A stretch of DNA of 64,000 nt from Chitinophaga sp. sic0106. GTDB lineage: Bacteria > Bacteroidota > Bacteroidia > Chitinophagales > Chitinophagaceae. The position numbers and the translations under genes were made by a program. This document shows, one piece after another, positions 1-7,933 of this stretch. The notes below the pieces were generated by a model, which searched no databases, was not told the origin of the DNA, and was given only the letters and a program-made list of their open reading frames with translations. Every line of letters starts with the position of its first letter. Within the stretch, counting starts at the first letter, position 1. The DNA lies in assembly GCF_019219075.1 (NCBI RefSeq), contig NZ_JAHUWJ010000012.1, positions 155,413 through 219,412 on the forward strand. The letters run 5' to 3'.

Positions 1-434
1 ATGACCTTTCCCGATGTTGATCCTGATGTTTTCCGGTATTGTTACCTCGATGCATCATGACACTAAAATTTTTAGTGATTAAAAGTCCTTGTCATCTAAT
101 TTATTCATTGGATAAAAGTGCAAATTCCTGCCCAGCCGGCCCCAAAACATTGTTAAATTAATGTAATATCGGCAGGCAGGCCATAGTACCTGCACCTGGC
201 GGCTGTAGCTGCTTTCAGGCCATACGGCTGTAGTTGCCAAACCCTCTTTTCAGTGTTGTTGTTGCGCTACAGGATGAGTGGTACCCTCCACATCTGGGGT
301 AGCCCTTTTTCCATGCGAAACCTCGAATGCGCCTTATGGCAGGCTTATCAAAAGCACAATGGAAGGCATTGGTAAAAGGAATTATCCGGGTACCGGGACA
401 TTCACAAATGGTGTGATATAATTATCTTTATGGA
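1..434. other. Gene-free left edge of the window
   Basis: No convincing gene is visible. Frame 1 from base 1 is open to a TGA at 58-60, which could be the tail of a gene cut by the window edge, but 19 codons are too few to judge. Directly after that stop lies a perfect AT-rich inverted repeat, CACTAAAA-T-TTTTAGTG at 61-77, which could be a terminator or an operator. The rest, about 80-430, shows no long open frame and no clear repeat. Confidence 0.4.
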
Positions 435-1199
435 ATGGAATTCCTTCGCTACCATCCGTGTCCACAGTTGCAGCCCTATGTGGCTGGCTATATGCTGATC
501 AGAAGTGGCGAGGGAAGGGTCAACACGGTATTACCGGCGCCTGGGATTACCATATCTTTCAGGATCACCGGTAATATCCAGCATACGAACCGGGAACAGG
601 TACAAACGCTGGGCAATTATGGTATCTCCGGTATCCGCAAGGAAGCCCAGCACATGAACTATCACCCGGACACAGCCTGGTTCCTCATTACCTTCAAGCC
701 TGGCTGCGCCGCTGCCTTTATTAAATCCCCCTTGCACGAAGTAAACAGCCAGGTGGTATCACTGGATAACTTTTTTCCGGAGGAGATGCTACGTGACCTA
801 TCGGACCAGCTACAGGCAGCGCCTGACATGAGGGCAATGGTAGCTCTCACCGACCAGTGGCTGCTCAGATTACAACCGTCCACCGTAGATCCGTTGGTAC
901 AGGCGGCCCTGGAAACCATACAGCAGCACCGCGGCCAACTCCGCATGGCGGAACTGGCATCTTCCTTATATACCAGTAAGGACCCGCTTGAAAAGCGCTT
1001 CCGCGCTATCGTGGGAGCCAGCCCAAAACAATATGCCACCATTGTGAAGTTGAATCATATCATTCAGCAAGCCCCCAAATCCTTAACCAGCCTGGCTTAT
1101 GAGGCCGGATATTTTGATCAGTCCCACTTCATCAAAGACTTCCGCCGGTTTACCGGCACCACTCCACACGATTTCTTTTCCCGTAAGCAGGAATGGTAA
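435..1199 (+). CDS. AraC family transcriptional regulator
   Basis: A 254-residue DNA-binding regulator. The C-terminal third (about residues 150-250) has the paired helix-turn-helix layout of AraC/XylS proteins and ends in the typical second-helix signature (AYEAGYFDQSHFIKDFRRFTG). The N-terminal 140 residues look like the sensor domain common in Bacteroidota AraC proteins and show no metal-binding motif. ATG at 435 is preceded only 5 bases earlier by a TATCTTTA promoter-like box, so the transcript would have a very short leader. The ligand is unknown. The YciI-like gene downstream is a possible but unproven target. Confidence 0.85.
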   Translation: MEFLRYHPCPQLQPYVAGYMLIRSGEGRVNTVLPAPGITISFRITGNIQHTNREQVQTLGNYGISGIRKEAQHMNYHPDTAWFLITFKPGCAAAFIKSPLHEVNSQVVSLDNFFPEEMLRDLSDQLQAAPDMRAMVALTDQWLLRLQPSTVDPLVQAALETIQQHRGQLRMAELASSLYTSKDPLEKRFRAIVGASPKQYATIVKLNHIIQQAPKSLTSLAYEAGYFDQSHFIKDFRRFTGTTPHDFFSRKQEW

Positions 1200-1213
1200 A
1201 AAATGCTTTTTTA

Positions 1214-1221
1214 CAATTTTG
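1214..1221 (+). promoter_or_regulatory. Candidate -7 box for the YciI-like gene
   Basis: CAATTTTG, one mismatch to the Bacteroidota TAnnTTTG -7 consensus, lies 45 bases before the ATG at 1266 and just after the AraC stop. No clear -33 element was seen. Confidence 0.35.
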
Positions 1222-1265
1222 CAGTGGCCAGTGAGGGTAATTTTACAACACAAAATCATTGAACT

Positions 1266-1583
1266 ATGAACGAATATGTGTTTATTACCCGCGTAAACCC
1301 TGCCCCACTCACGCAGGACGACATTGCCACCGTACGTAAAGGCTGGGATGAGCTGGTAGAAAAATGGAAAGCCGCAGATCACTACCAGTCCGGTACTCCG
1401 ATTGTAAAACCAGGTTTTGTAGTGACCGCTAACCAGTCTGCAGCCGGCGCCATTGAGGAAGATGGCCAGCGCGTGGTGAGCTTCATGTACATCAACGCCG
1501 AAGACGATGCGCAGGCCATGGAACTGGCGGCCATGGTGCCGGTGCTGCCTTTTGGAGGATCTGTGGAAATCCGCCACCGATAA
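1266..1583 (+). CDS. YciI/DGPF-like small protein
   Basis: A 105-residue soluble protein whose overall pattern fits the YCII-related (dimeric ferredoxin-like) family: a short N-terminal strand, a helix with a conserved Trp, and a C-terminal block around EDDAQAMELAAMVP followed by a strand ending in EIR. Such proteins are often small enzymes or accessory subunits of unknown substrate, and some neighbour ECF sigma factors. The spacing to the upstream AraC gene is 66 bases, with its own promoter-like box between. The function cannot be read from the sequence. Confidence 0.6.
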   Translation: MNEYVFITRVNPAPLTQDDIATVRKGWDELVEKWKAADHYQSGTPIVKPGFVVTANQSAAGAIEEDGQRVVSFMYINAEDDAQAMELAAMVPVLPFGGSVEIRHR

Positions 1584-1632
1584 GCAACCGAACAGATAAC
1601 TTTTGTATCTTAGTCGCAAATTCTTTATCGCT

Positions 1633-2112
1633 ATGCTGCAAAAGATGATCTTTCTGCTAGTAACCGTGTGCATTGCCACCGGCGTATACGCGCAGCCTCC
1701 CAAAGGTCCGGCCAAACCTAACAGTACCTATGGCGCCGGCACTACTGCTACCGGTGCAGTGGATGCCTTCAAAATCCCTGCTTTACTGAAAAATGATACC
1801 GGAAAAGTAGCCTTGAAAATCAAAGCAAAAGTACTGGACGTATGCCCTAAAAAGGGCTGCTGGATGAAACTCCAGGTAAACGACAGCACCACCGCTTTCG
1901 TAAAAATGAAAGACTACGCTTTCTTTGTACCACTGGACATCAAAGGCAGAACCATTGTACTGGATGGCCTGGCATACCAGAGCATTACCCCGGTTTCCGA
2001 ACTGCGCCACTACGCACAGGATGCGAAGAAACCGCAGGCAGAAATTGATGCAATAACTACGCCTCAGAAAGAATACAGATATACCGCCAGCGGTATCCTG
2101 GTACTGGAATAA
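1633..2112 (+). CDS. Secreted DUF4920-like protein
   Basis: A 160-residue exported protein. The start at ATG 1633 gives a clean signal peptide (MLQKMIFLLVTVCIATGVYAQ); an earlier TTG at 1603 overlaps a promoter-like TATCTTAG box (1606-1613) and is rejected. The mature part carries a V-CPKKGCWM block about 65 residues in and resembles the DUF4920 family of small periplasmic OB-like proteins. The two cysteines in CPKKGC could bind metal or form a disulfide. No operon partner is obvious, and paired hairpins follow at once. Confidence 0.65.
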   Translation: MLQKMIFLLVTVCIATGVYAQPPKGPAKPNSTYGAGTTATGAVDAFKIPALLKNDTGKVALKIKAKVLDVCPKKGCWMKLQVNDSTTAFVKMKDYAFFVPLDIKGRTIVLDGLAYQSITPVSELRHYAQDAKKPQAEIDAITTPQKEYRYTASGILVLE

Positions 2113-2116
2113 TTTT

Positions 2117-2182
2117 TCAGGCCTTACCTCCTGCAATAGGTAAGGCCTGATTTAGGGAGATGCCGTTGGCATCTCCCTAAAT
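2117..2182 (+). terminator. Two tandem hairpins after the DUF4920-like gene
   Basis: Stem one pairs 2117-2128 with 2139-2150 (12 bp, 10-nt loop). Stem two pairs 2150-2164 with 2168-2182 (15 bp, loop GTT). Both are perfect. There is no long T-run, so they may end transcripts or protect a 3' end. The back-to-back arrangement recurs at 40066-40135. Confidence 0.6.
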
Positions 2183-2235
2183 TAGCACGACAGAACAAAT
2201 GCCCAACCGGCATTGTTGAATATTAAAAACCGGAC

Positions 2236-2616
2236 ATGAAAAGAATAGCGATTGCGCGGATAGTTTTGATAACCCTTTTCACCCTTACCACCACTACCAT
2301 TTTTTCCCAGGATAAAAGGGATTATATACGGATTCTGACCGACTCCATGAAGGCCAGGCTTTCCCTCAATGAAGGACAATACGGCCAGGTTTACAATATC
2401 AATAAATCCTTTTCAGAAAAGATGGCCGCACTGCGGAAAGACAACGTGATGCCCCGCGCTGAAAAAGGAAAACAGCTGAAGCAACTGGGTGTAACCCGCG
2501 ACAGCTCCCTTAAAAAAGTACTGAGTGCCGATCAGTTCGACCGCTACGAAGCACATAAATCCGAACGCCGCCAACAGGCTAAGGAACGCTATGAGCGCAA
2601 ACAGGAAGAAAAATAA
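2236..2616 (+). CDS. Small secreted charged protein, Spy/CpxP-like in layout
   Basis: A 126-residue protein with a signal peptide (residues 1-24, cleavage after FSQ) and a helical, highly charged mature part. It contains LSLNEGQYGQVY and VLSADQFDRYEAHKSERRQQ, which resemble the LTxxQ-type helices of periplasmic Spy/CpxP chaperones and their Bacteroidota analogues. The C-terminus is very rich in K, R, E and Q. It stands alone between the hairpins and the speD-like gene, 135 bases before the latter. A link to envelope stress is inferred only from the resemblance. Confidence 0.5.
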   Translation: MKRIAIARIVLITLFTLTTTTIFSQDKRDYIRILTDSMKARLSLNEGQYGQVYNINKSFSEKMAALRKDNVMPRAEKGKQLKQLGVTRDSSLKKVLSADQFDRYEAHKSERRQQAKERYERKQEEK

Positions 2617-2751
2617 TTTCCACGGAAAAGGCTACACGAAATTATCATTGCTGATTCTGGCATGCAATTCGCATATACCGTGATCTCCTGAAACAAAAAG
2701 AAAAATTCGTCAGGAATTTTTACATTGCAACATGCACATATTATCTCTGCC

Positions 2752-3105
2752 ATGAAATATCAACCAGGGCTACACCTGTTGACCACCCTGTATACCGACA
2801 ATATTGAACTACTGCAGCAAAGTGACAACTGGAAAACTTTTATCACCCACCAGATTCAATACCATCAACTTACAGAGGTAGGTAACGCCGTACATGACTT
2901 CCCTAACGGGGGCTTCACTGCGGTTCATTGTCTGACGGAATCACATATTTCCATCCATACCTGGCCGGAATATGGGCTGTGTACCTGTGATGTGTTTTTG
3001 TCCAACTTCCGGAAAAACAATGATGCCATCACTACCGCCATCATGAGCGCTATTCATGATTTTTTCCAGACCACCAAACATGAATCTCAACAGATAAGAA
3101 GATAA
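2752..3105 (+). CDS. speD: SpeD-like S-adenosylmethionine decarboxylase homologue
   Basis: A 117-residue homologue of prokaryotic AdoMet decarboxylase, a pyruvoyl enzyme that self-cleaves at Glu-Ser. The processing motif is present: Glu63-Ser64 in ESHISIHTWPE, plus His69. Gapless alignment to the usual ...DVFTCG ending puts Ser84 (DVFLSN) where family members carry the conserved proton-donor cysteine. A nearby Cys79 exists but at a different position. ATG 2752 is chosen because the earlier TTG at 2725 lies inside a TACATTGC promoter-like stretch. It is the first gene of a tight operon: the DUF4178 gene begins 1 base after its stop. It may make decarboxylated AdoMet for the synthase-like protein downstream, or may have changed substrate. 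Confidence 0.85.
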   Translation: MKYQPGLHLLTTLYTDNIELLQQSDNWKTFITHQIQYHQLTEVGNAVHDFPNGGFTAVHCLTESHISIHTWPEYGLCTCDVFLSNFRKNNDAITTAIMSAIHDFFQTTKHESQQIRR

Positions 3106-3106
3106 A

Positions 3107-4363
3107 ATGCCACACTTTAATTGTCCTGCCTGTAAGGCGGGCATCGACCTGCAACATCCGGACACCCGCCTCTATGGCTGTCCTAAGTGCGGAACGTTGT
3201 CCACTTTTCAATCAGGATTCCCCGAGAAAGCCGGTAAGGTTAACCAATCCAAAATCGCGCAGCTGATCGCATTGGGCACCACCGGTGTATTACGCAACGA
3301 AGAGTATACCGTGATCGCCTATACGGAGCGGGCAGCAGTGGGCTCCGGCTATAGTTGGGCGGAGTATGTGCTGATGCGTAGCAGCGACCGCAAACCTTTT
3401 TTCCTCTCCTTTTCAGAGGGGCACTGGCTGCTGGTAGAAAATATTCCGGCGCAATATCCGGAGGTAACCATTGCCAGCTATGAGAAAACTATTTCCCTGA
3501 CGCATGAAGGGAAAAATTTTGAACTCTTCAGCAGGTTCAGTGGCCGCTATACCTGCATACGCGGAGAAATCCCGTGGGAGCTGGATTACCAGCATAACAT
3601 CCGTTGCCTGGAGTTTATACGTCCGCCGGAAATGATTTCCTTTGAAATGCAGCAATCGCGCATCGATGCCTTCCGCGGCGTTTACATCTACCCAAAAGAA
3701 ATTAAAAGGGCTTTCCTGAATGGCCATTTTCCGCCAGGCCGAGTAGGAATAGCGCCTGCACAGCCGTTTCTGCGCGGGTTGCGGCCTAACCAGTTCGGGA
3801 TCGCTGCCTTTATTTTTTGTCTTTTTGCTTTGTTCAGCTTCCTGTATAATAACAGCAACAGGCAGAACAAGGAGATCATGCGGGATAGCTTTTATATTAA
3901 CGACTCCACTGTTAATAAACCTTTGCTGAGCCCTACTTTTAAGCTGGATGATAAAGTCACCAATATAGAAGTGGAAGTGCAGACGGACCTCACCAACAAC
4001 TGGTGCGCCCTGGACCTCACGCTGGTAAACGAAGTGACCGGCGAAGAGCGGACGATTCCTTTGGAAACCGCCTACTATCGTGGGGTAGAAGATGGTGAAA
4101 GCTGGTCAGAAGGCGACTTTAAGCAAACCGCTTTTGTGTGTAGCGTAACACCTGGCCAGTACCATTTTGTGGCCACTACTGCTACGGAAAAAGCTGGTCC
4201 GACGGTTCGTGCAGACGTTGCCGTATTCTGGGATGTGCCTACGGTGTGGAATGAAGTGCTGCTATGCCTGCTCTTTGGCGGAGCTGCGTTGGTATTCATG
4301 AAATGGCAACAGATCAGGGAATCCGAACGATGGGAAAACAGTGATATCACTCATAAAAAATAA
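3107..4363 (+). CDS. DUF4178 protein with N-terminal zinc ribbon
   Basis: A 418-residue membrane-anchored protein. Residues 6-28 form a CxxC...CxxC zinc ribbon (Cys6, 9, 25, 28). Residues about 48-200 match the DUF4178 beta-rich pattern, including YSWAEYVL. Two hydrophobic helices lie near 229-248 and 381-400, with a beta-rich, probably extracytoplasmic domain between them (about 255-378). It starts 1 base after speD and leads into the small membrane gene. DUF4178 proteins are known to co-occur with DUF350 and spermidine-synthase-like genes. Their biochemical role is not established. Confidence 0.8.
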   Translation: MPHFNCPACKAGIDLQHPDTRLYGCPKCGTLSTFQSGFPEKAGKVNQSKIAQLIALGTTGVLRNEEYTVIAYTERAAVGSGYSWAEYVLMRSSDRKPFFLSFSEGHWLLVENIPAQYPEVTIASYEKTISLTHEGKNFELFSRFSGRYTCIRGEIPWELDYQHNIRCLEFIRPPEMISFEMQQSRIDAFRGVYIYPKEIKRAFLNGHFPPGRVGIAPAQPFLRGLRPNQFGIAAFIFCLFALFSFLYNNSNRQNKEIMRDSFYINDSTVNKPLLSPTFKLDDKVTNIEVEVQTDLTNNWCALDLTLVNEVTGEERTIPLETAYYRGVEDGESWSEGDFKQTAFVCSVTPGQYHFVATTATEKAGPTVRADVAVFWDVPTVWNEVLLCLLFGGAALVFMKWQQIRESERWENSDITHKK

Positions 4364-4367
4364 TTCT

Positions 4368-4583
4368 ATGGAGAAAATAAAGTCTCTTTTTTCCAGGTTG
4401 CCTTTTACCTGGAGAGATGATAAAATCACCATTTGCATACTGGCCGGGCTAATGCTCATACTGCTCGTGAGCAATACTTACGGTTACCGGGTGTGTAACT
4501 GCACCAGCACAGATACCTGGAAGCCTGGCAAGGATCGTACAGCCAGGTCGCACAGCGGCGTTCACTATTTCTATCACAAATAA
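4368..4583 (+). CDS. Small one-helix membrane protein of the polyamine operon
   Basis: A 71-residue protein starting at ATG 4368, 4 bases after the DUF4178 stop. One transmembrane helix (about residues 19-38, ITICILAGLMLILLVSNTY) is followed by a short tail with Cys-Asn-Cys, several basic residues and an aromatic C-terminus (HSGVHYFYHK). I do not recognise a named family. It occupies the slot that DUF4247-type small proteins take in related operons elsewhere, but the similarity is positional only. An internal ATG 9 codons upstream overlaps DUF4178 and is less likely. Confidence 0.6.
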   Translation: MEKIKSLFSRLPFTWRDDKITICILAGLMLILLVSNTYGYRVCNCTSTDTWKPGKDRTARSHSGVHYFYHK

Positions 4584-4589
4584 ATCACT

Positions 4590-4805
4590 ATGGAAACATT
4601 ACAATTCAAGTACATCCTCGCCTCTGCCGTGTATTCATTACTGGGGGTGGTTATCCTCGTTATTGCCTTCTGGCTGGTGGACCGCCTTACTCCGGAAAAT
4701 ACCTGGAAGGAGCTCGTGCATAACAAAAATATTGCACTGGCCATTGTGGTAGGTGCTTTTATAATCGCCATTGGCATGATCATCAGTTCGGCCATTCATA
4801 GTTAA
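4590..4805 (+). CDS. DUF350 membrane protein (single-repeat form)
   Basis: A 71-residue protein with two hydrophobic helices (about residues 11-33 and 48-68) joined by a loop with LTPENTWKELVHNKNIALAIVVGAF, a typical DUF350 unit. Many DUF350 proteins carry two such units in about 130 residues; this one carries one and would need to oligomerise. It lies 6 bases after the small one-helix gene and 10 bases before the synthase-like gene. E. coli YjfL is a DUF350 member in an operon with a glutathionylspermidine-synthetase-like gene, which supports a polyamine link. Confidence 0.8.
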   Translation: METLQFKYILASAVYSLLGVVILVIAFWLVDRLTPENTWKELVHNKNIALAIVVGAFIIAIGMIISSAIHS

Positions 4806-4815
4806 TCGTTGTACG

Positions 4816-6315
4816 TTGGAAATTCTGTTATTATTATCGGTGTTTGTAATTGCTACCTGTGGGCTCATATATGAGCTGGTAGCAGGTACGCTGGCTAGTT
4901 ACCTGTTGGGAGATTCTGTAACACAGTTTTCGACCATCATTGGTGCCTACCTGTTTTCAATGGGTATTGGCGCATATTTTTCCCGTTTCTTCAAAAAGGA
5001 TTTGCTCAGCTGGTTTATCCAGCTGGAGATCCTCGTGGGCCTGATTGGCGGTATTAGTTCGGCGGCGCTTTTCCTGCTGTTTGAACATGCGGCATCCTTC
5101 CGGCTGGTGCTGTATTTGCTGGTAGGGCTCACCGGTACGCTGGTAGGGCTGGAACTTCCGTTGCTGATGAACATCCTCAAGGACCGGTATGAGTTCAAAG
5201 ACCTTGTATCAAGAGTGTTCACGTTCGACTACATTGGCGCTCTGGCGGCTTCAATCGTGTTCCCGTTACTGTTAGTACCTTACCTGGGGTTGATCCGCAC
5301 TTCCTGCTTTTTCGGGATACTCAATGTGGCCGTGGCTATGGTTGTTTTAGTTAAATTTAAGAGAGAGATAAAATGGGCTCCTTATCTGAAATCCAAAGCA
5401 GTGGCCTGTATCATCGTTTTGCTGGGTCTCTTCATCTGGGCAGATAAGATTATGACCTTTGCAGAAAGTCAGGCCTTCAGAGATCCCGTGATCTATTCCC
5501 ATTCCTCCGCTTATCAACGGATTGTGCTCACGCACAGCAGACTGGATCTACGGCTGTACCTCAATGGTAACCTGCAATTCAGCTCTGCGGATGAGTATCG
5601 ATACCACGAAGCGCTCATTCATCCGGCTATGCTGTATAGCCCCAAACATAGTCAGGTGCTGATTTTGGGTGGTGGGGACGGTATGGCTGCACGGGAGCTG
5701 CTCAAATACCCGGAGGTGGAACAGGTTACACTGGTAGACCTCGACCCGGCCATGACCCGGCTTTTCCGGCAAAACAGCATGCTCGCTTCGTTAAATGACA
5801 GCTCGTTGTTATCGCCACGGGTGCGCGTGATTAACGCCGATGCCTTTCAATGGCTCAAGGAAAATGACCGGCAGTATGATGTGGTGATCGTTGACTTCCC
5901 CGACCCCGGCAATTATGCCGTGGGAAAGCTCTATACCACCGCGTTTTATCGTAAGCTGCGCCATGCACTTACCGACAGCAGCGTGGTGGTGATTCAGTCT
6001 ACCTCTCCTTATGTAGCACCAAAGGCATTCTGGTGTGTAAATACCACGCTGCAGGAATGTAATTATCAAACCATCCCCTATCATACCTATGTGCCTTCAT
6101 TCGGTGAATGGGGTTACGTGATGGCATCTCCCGGACCATTGGCCAAACACCATGACAGCTTGCCCGCCGGGCTGCGTTACTTTGCTGCCGGCACTTTCAG
6201 CCAGATGTGTGACTTCACTGCCGACATGCAGCAACGAAAAGTGCTGGCCAATCATTTAAACAACCAGATACTGGTACAATATTTTGAAGATGAGTGGGGA
6301 AAATACCAGGAGTAA
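4816..6315 (+). CDS. Membrane spermidine-synthase-like protein
   Basis: A 499-residue protein joining an N-terminal membrane domain (about six hydrophobic segments, residues 1-210) to a C-terminal aminopropyltransferase fold (about 225-470). The AdoMet-binding loop GGGDG is at 285-289, an acidic DLDP at 308-311, and the catalytic-type motif DFPDP at 360-364, where family members have D-x-x-D-P. KLYTTAFY follows as in membrane-bound SpeE relatives. The start is a TTG at 4816; it gives the expected N-terminus (EILLLLSVFVIATCGLIYELVAG), and no ATG fits. The gene ends 26 bases inside the FAD oxidoreductase gene. It probably transfers an aminopropyl or related group near the membrane; the acceptor is unknown. 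Confidence 0.85.
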   Translation: MEILLLLSVFVIATCGLIYELVAGTLASYLLGDSVTQFSTIIGAYLFSMGIGAYFSRFFKKDLLSWFIQLEILVGLIGGISSAALFLLFEHAASFRLVLYLLVGLTGTLVGLELPLLMNILKDRYEFKDLVSRVFTFDYIGALAASIVFPLLLVPYLGLIRTSCFFGILNVAVAMVVLVKFKREIKWAPYLKSKAVACIIVLLGLFIWADKIMTFAESQAFRDPVIYSHSSAYQRIVLTHSRLDLRLYLNGNLQFSSADEYRYHEALIHPAMLYSPKHSQVLILGGGDGMAARELLKYPEVEQVTLVDLDPAMTRLFRQNSMLASLNDSSLLSPRVRVINADAFQWLKENDRQYDVVIVDFPDPGNYAVGKLYTTAFYRKLRHALTDSSVVVIQSTSPYVAPKAFWCVNTTLQECNYQTIPYHTYVPSFGEWGYVMASPGPLAKHHDSLPAGLRYFAAGTFSQMCDFTADMQQRKVLANHLNNQILVQYFEDEWGKYQE

Positions 6316-7933
6316 TACCATCAGCAGAAAAGAGTTTTTGCGATACATGGCCATCATCGCCGGCGGCACAGTTACCGTGGCGCAATATGTGGCCTGTATG
6401 GAAAAGAAAGATAACTACGCGCATATTAATAGTCGCATCAGCGGCGCTTCCGCAAAAGCAGGCCATATGATGCGGGACCAGCAATTTGGTACACCAGCCA
6501 TCACGGAGTATGCTGATGCGGTGATCGTTGGTGGCGGTGTAGCCGGGCTTAGTGCCGCCAGGAGTCTCCACCACAGCGGGTTTACCAACTTCCGGTTGCT
6601 GGAGTTGGAACCTCATACCGGCGGCAATGCCAGTTACGGCAGTAACCAATACAGCGCATACCCGCTGGGGGCGCACTATTTACCCATCCCTAATATTGAA
6701 AATCAACCCCTGCTCGACCTCCTGGCAGAAGCCGGAATATTAACGCATTACAATGCTGACGGTCTTCCGGTATACAACGAAACAGACCTTTGCTATGATC
6801 CGGAAGAAAGACTGTATATCCGTAACCGTTGGCAGGAAGGACTGATTCCGCAGCTTGGCATCAGCCAGCAAACGCAGGACGAGATAAAGAAATTCCTGGA
6901 GCTGATGGAAACATTGCGCCGGGCCAAAGGCAGCGATAACCGCTATGCCTTTGACATACCGGCGGATAATAGCTCCACAGATGCCAGTTACCGGGAGCTG
7001 GACCAGCTGACTATGGAAGCCTGGCTGCAGCAGCAGGGCTATCATTCCGAAGAGCTTCGCTGGTATTTGGATTACTGCTGCCGCGACGACTACGGCGCCG
7101 GCATCAGCACCATCAGCGCCTGGGCTGCCATTCACTACTTCGCTTCGCGGAAAGGAAAGGCAGGCAATGCCGACAGTTCACAGCTGCTCACGTGGCCGCA
7201 GGGTAACGGCAGGCTGGCACAGCACCTGCAACAGTTTAGCCGCGATAAAACACAGACCGGCTGTGTGGTGTACAAGATCACACCCGAACCTACACAGGTA
7301 CTGATTGATTACTACGATATTAATACCCATCAGATAAAACGATTGGTGGCCAAAGCCTGTATTATGGCTACGCCGCAGTTTGTAACACAGCGCCTGATTC
7401 CGGGAGGCAGTTACCACCACGATTTCGTGTATTCGCCCTGGTTAGTGGCCAATATTACGCTGGAGCGTGTTCCGGAATCGTCCGGCTACCAGCTGAGCTG
7501 GGATAATGTGATTTACCAGGGAAAGTCCCTGGGTTATGTAAACGCGCAGCAGCAGCGGCTAACGCAGCAGATGCCTGCCAAACAGGTAATCACATATTAC
7601 CTGCCGCTGGATCACCTGGACCCGGTGGCTTCCAGGAAGTACGCCATTGGTTTATCGCCCCGGCATTGGGTAAAGCTCATTGCTGATGATCTGGAAACGG
7701 TGCATCCCGGCATTACGGAGCTGATCGGGGATATTGATATTACGATATGGGGGCATGGGATGATCCGCCCGCATGCAGGATTTATTACGGGAGAAGTGAG
7801 AGCCGCAGCGCAAAAATCTCCCTTTGCCAATGTTTTTTATGCCCATTCCGACTTAAGCGGCATTTCAATATTTGAAGAAGCTTTTTACCATGGAAATAAA
7901 GCAGCCAATGCCCTTGCCGCTTACTGCAGCTAA
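6290..7933 (+). CDS. FAD-dependent oxidoreductase, probable Tat lipoprotein
   Basis: A 547-residue flavoprotein starting at ATG 6290, which overlaps the previous gene by 26 bases. The N-terminus has SRKEFLRYM followed by a hydrophobic stretch and a Cys36 after YVA, which reads like a Tat-type lipoprotein signal with Lys in the second Arg position. The Rossmann motif VIVGGGVAGLSAA begins near residue 78, and the Glu that binds the FAD ribose sits near 105. The remainder resembles amine-oxidase/phytoene-desaturase proteins. Its position suggests it acts on the polyamine-like product of the operon. The substrate is not deducible. Confidence 0.75.
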   Translation: MSGENTRSNTISRKEFLRYMAIIAGGTVTVAQYVACMEKKDNYAHINSRISGASAKAGHMMRDQQFGTPAITEYADAVIVGGGVAGLSAARSLHHSGFTNFRLLELEPHTGGNASYGSNQYSAYPLGAHYLPIPNIENQPLLDLLAEAGILTHYNADGLPVYNETDLCYDPEERLYIRNRWQEGLIPQLGISQQTQDEIKKFLELMETLRRAKGSDNRYAFDIPADNSSTDASYRELDQLTMEAWLQQQGYHSEELRWYLDYCCRDDYGAGISTISAWAAIHYFASRKGKAGNADSSQLLTWPQGNGRLAQHLQQFSRDKTQTGCVVYKITPEPTQVLIDYYDINTHQIKRLVAKACIMATPQFVTQRLIPGGSYHHDFVYSPWLVANITLERVPESSGYQLSWDNVIYQGKSLGYVNAQQQRLTQQMPAKQVITYYLPLDHLDPVASRKYAIGLSPRHWVKLIADDLETVHPGITELIGDIDITIWGHGMIRPHAGFITGEVRAAAQKSPFANVFYAHSDLSGISIFEEAFYHGNKAANALAAYCS

